A stretch of 64,000 nt of DNA from Beroe forskalii. Its lineage: Eukaryota; Ctenophora; Nuda; Beroida; Beroidae. Position numbers and translations under genes: made by a program. Under the pieces are notes generated by a model. It was not told the DNA's origin. It did not search any database and worked only from the letters and a program-made list of their open reading frames with translations. Location: NCBI GenBank assembly GCA_011033025.1, contig WFMF01000367.1, forward strand, positions 1 through 64,000. Direction: 5' to 3'. Below are positions 63,908-64,000 of this stretch, in pieces (the first letter of the stretch is position 1; each line of letters opens with the position of its first letter).

Positions 63908-64000
63908 GTTGGTTAAGAGTAACCTATGGAGGAGGCGGATTTAAACATTGGGGGTGAGGGATTTGGGGCGAAAAAATTGGGGGTTTCAGCCTTGTGCTAC
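63908..64000 (-). other. 5' flank of the class A GPCR, cut by the window edge
   Basis: Only 93 bp upstream of the class A start codon are visible. No clear TATA box is seen, and an upstream exon cannot be judged. Confidence 0.4.

Noticed and set aside
1-64000. CRISPR array, bacterial operon or virus-derived genes
   Set aside because: No regular direct-repeat/spacer arrays, no bacterial gene packing, and no reverse transcriptase, integrase, capsid or envelope motif was recognised.

Overview
The window is animal nuclear DNA: AT-rich, with genes broken by GT-AG introns, tRNAs lacking an encoded CCA, and extracellular modules (frizzled cysteine-rich, LDL-receptor class A, GDNF-receptor-like, class C and class A 7TM receptors) typical of metazoans. 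Gene content and divergence suggest a non-vertebrate, possibly an early-branching marine lineage such as a sponge, placozoan or cnidarian. The sequence alone does not settle this. I recognise no retroviral, Polinton-like or other virus-derived genes.

Layout. (1) 1.86-3.50 kb, plus strand: a three-exon secreted frizzled-related-protein-like gene. (2) 3.5-29.5 kb: a gene-poor stretch holding CACGTG E-boxes, CCAAT boxes in fixed spacing with them, a short palindromic repeat built around TGACGTCA, and several minisatellites. (3) 29.5-39.3 kb, plus: a nine-exon gene for a secreted, probably GPI-anchored protein with four LDLa modules, an acidic linker and two GDNF-receptor/GAS1-like domains. (4) 39.3-52.9 kb: gene-poor, with three inverted-repeat elements, two of them with apparent target-site duplications. 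(5) 52.9-53.5 kb: three identical tRNA-Ile(AAT) genes, one minus and two plus. (6) 54.0-61.2 kb, plus: a 16-exon class C metabotropic-glutamate-like receptor. (7) 62.65-63.91 kb, minus: a two-exon class A GPCR, convergent with the class C gene.

All four protein genes encode secreted or membrane-bound signalling components. Nothing in the sequence shows that they act together. The most interesting items are the LDLa plus GDNF-receptor-like architecture, arrays of N-glycosylation sequons made by coding minisatellites in the class C receptor, a CCAAT-to-CACGTG grammar with about 24 bp offset at several sites, a family of about 75-bp palindromic repeats carrying CRE palindromes, and a tRNA-like insertion flanked by a duplicated splice acceptor. 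Exon limits come from reading frame, splice consensus and domain continuity; no transcript was available.
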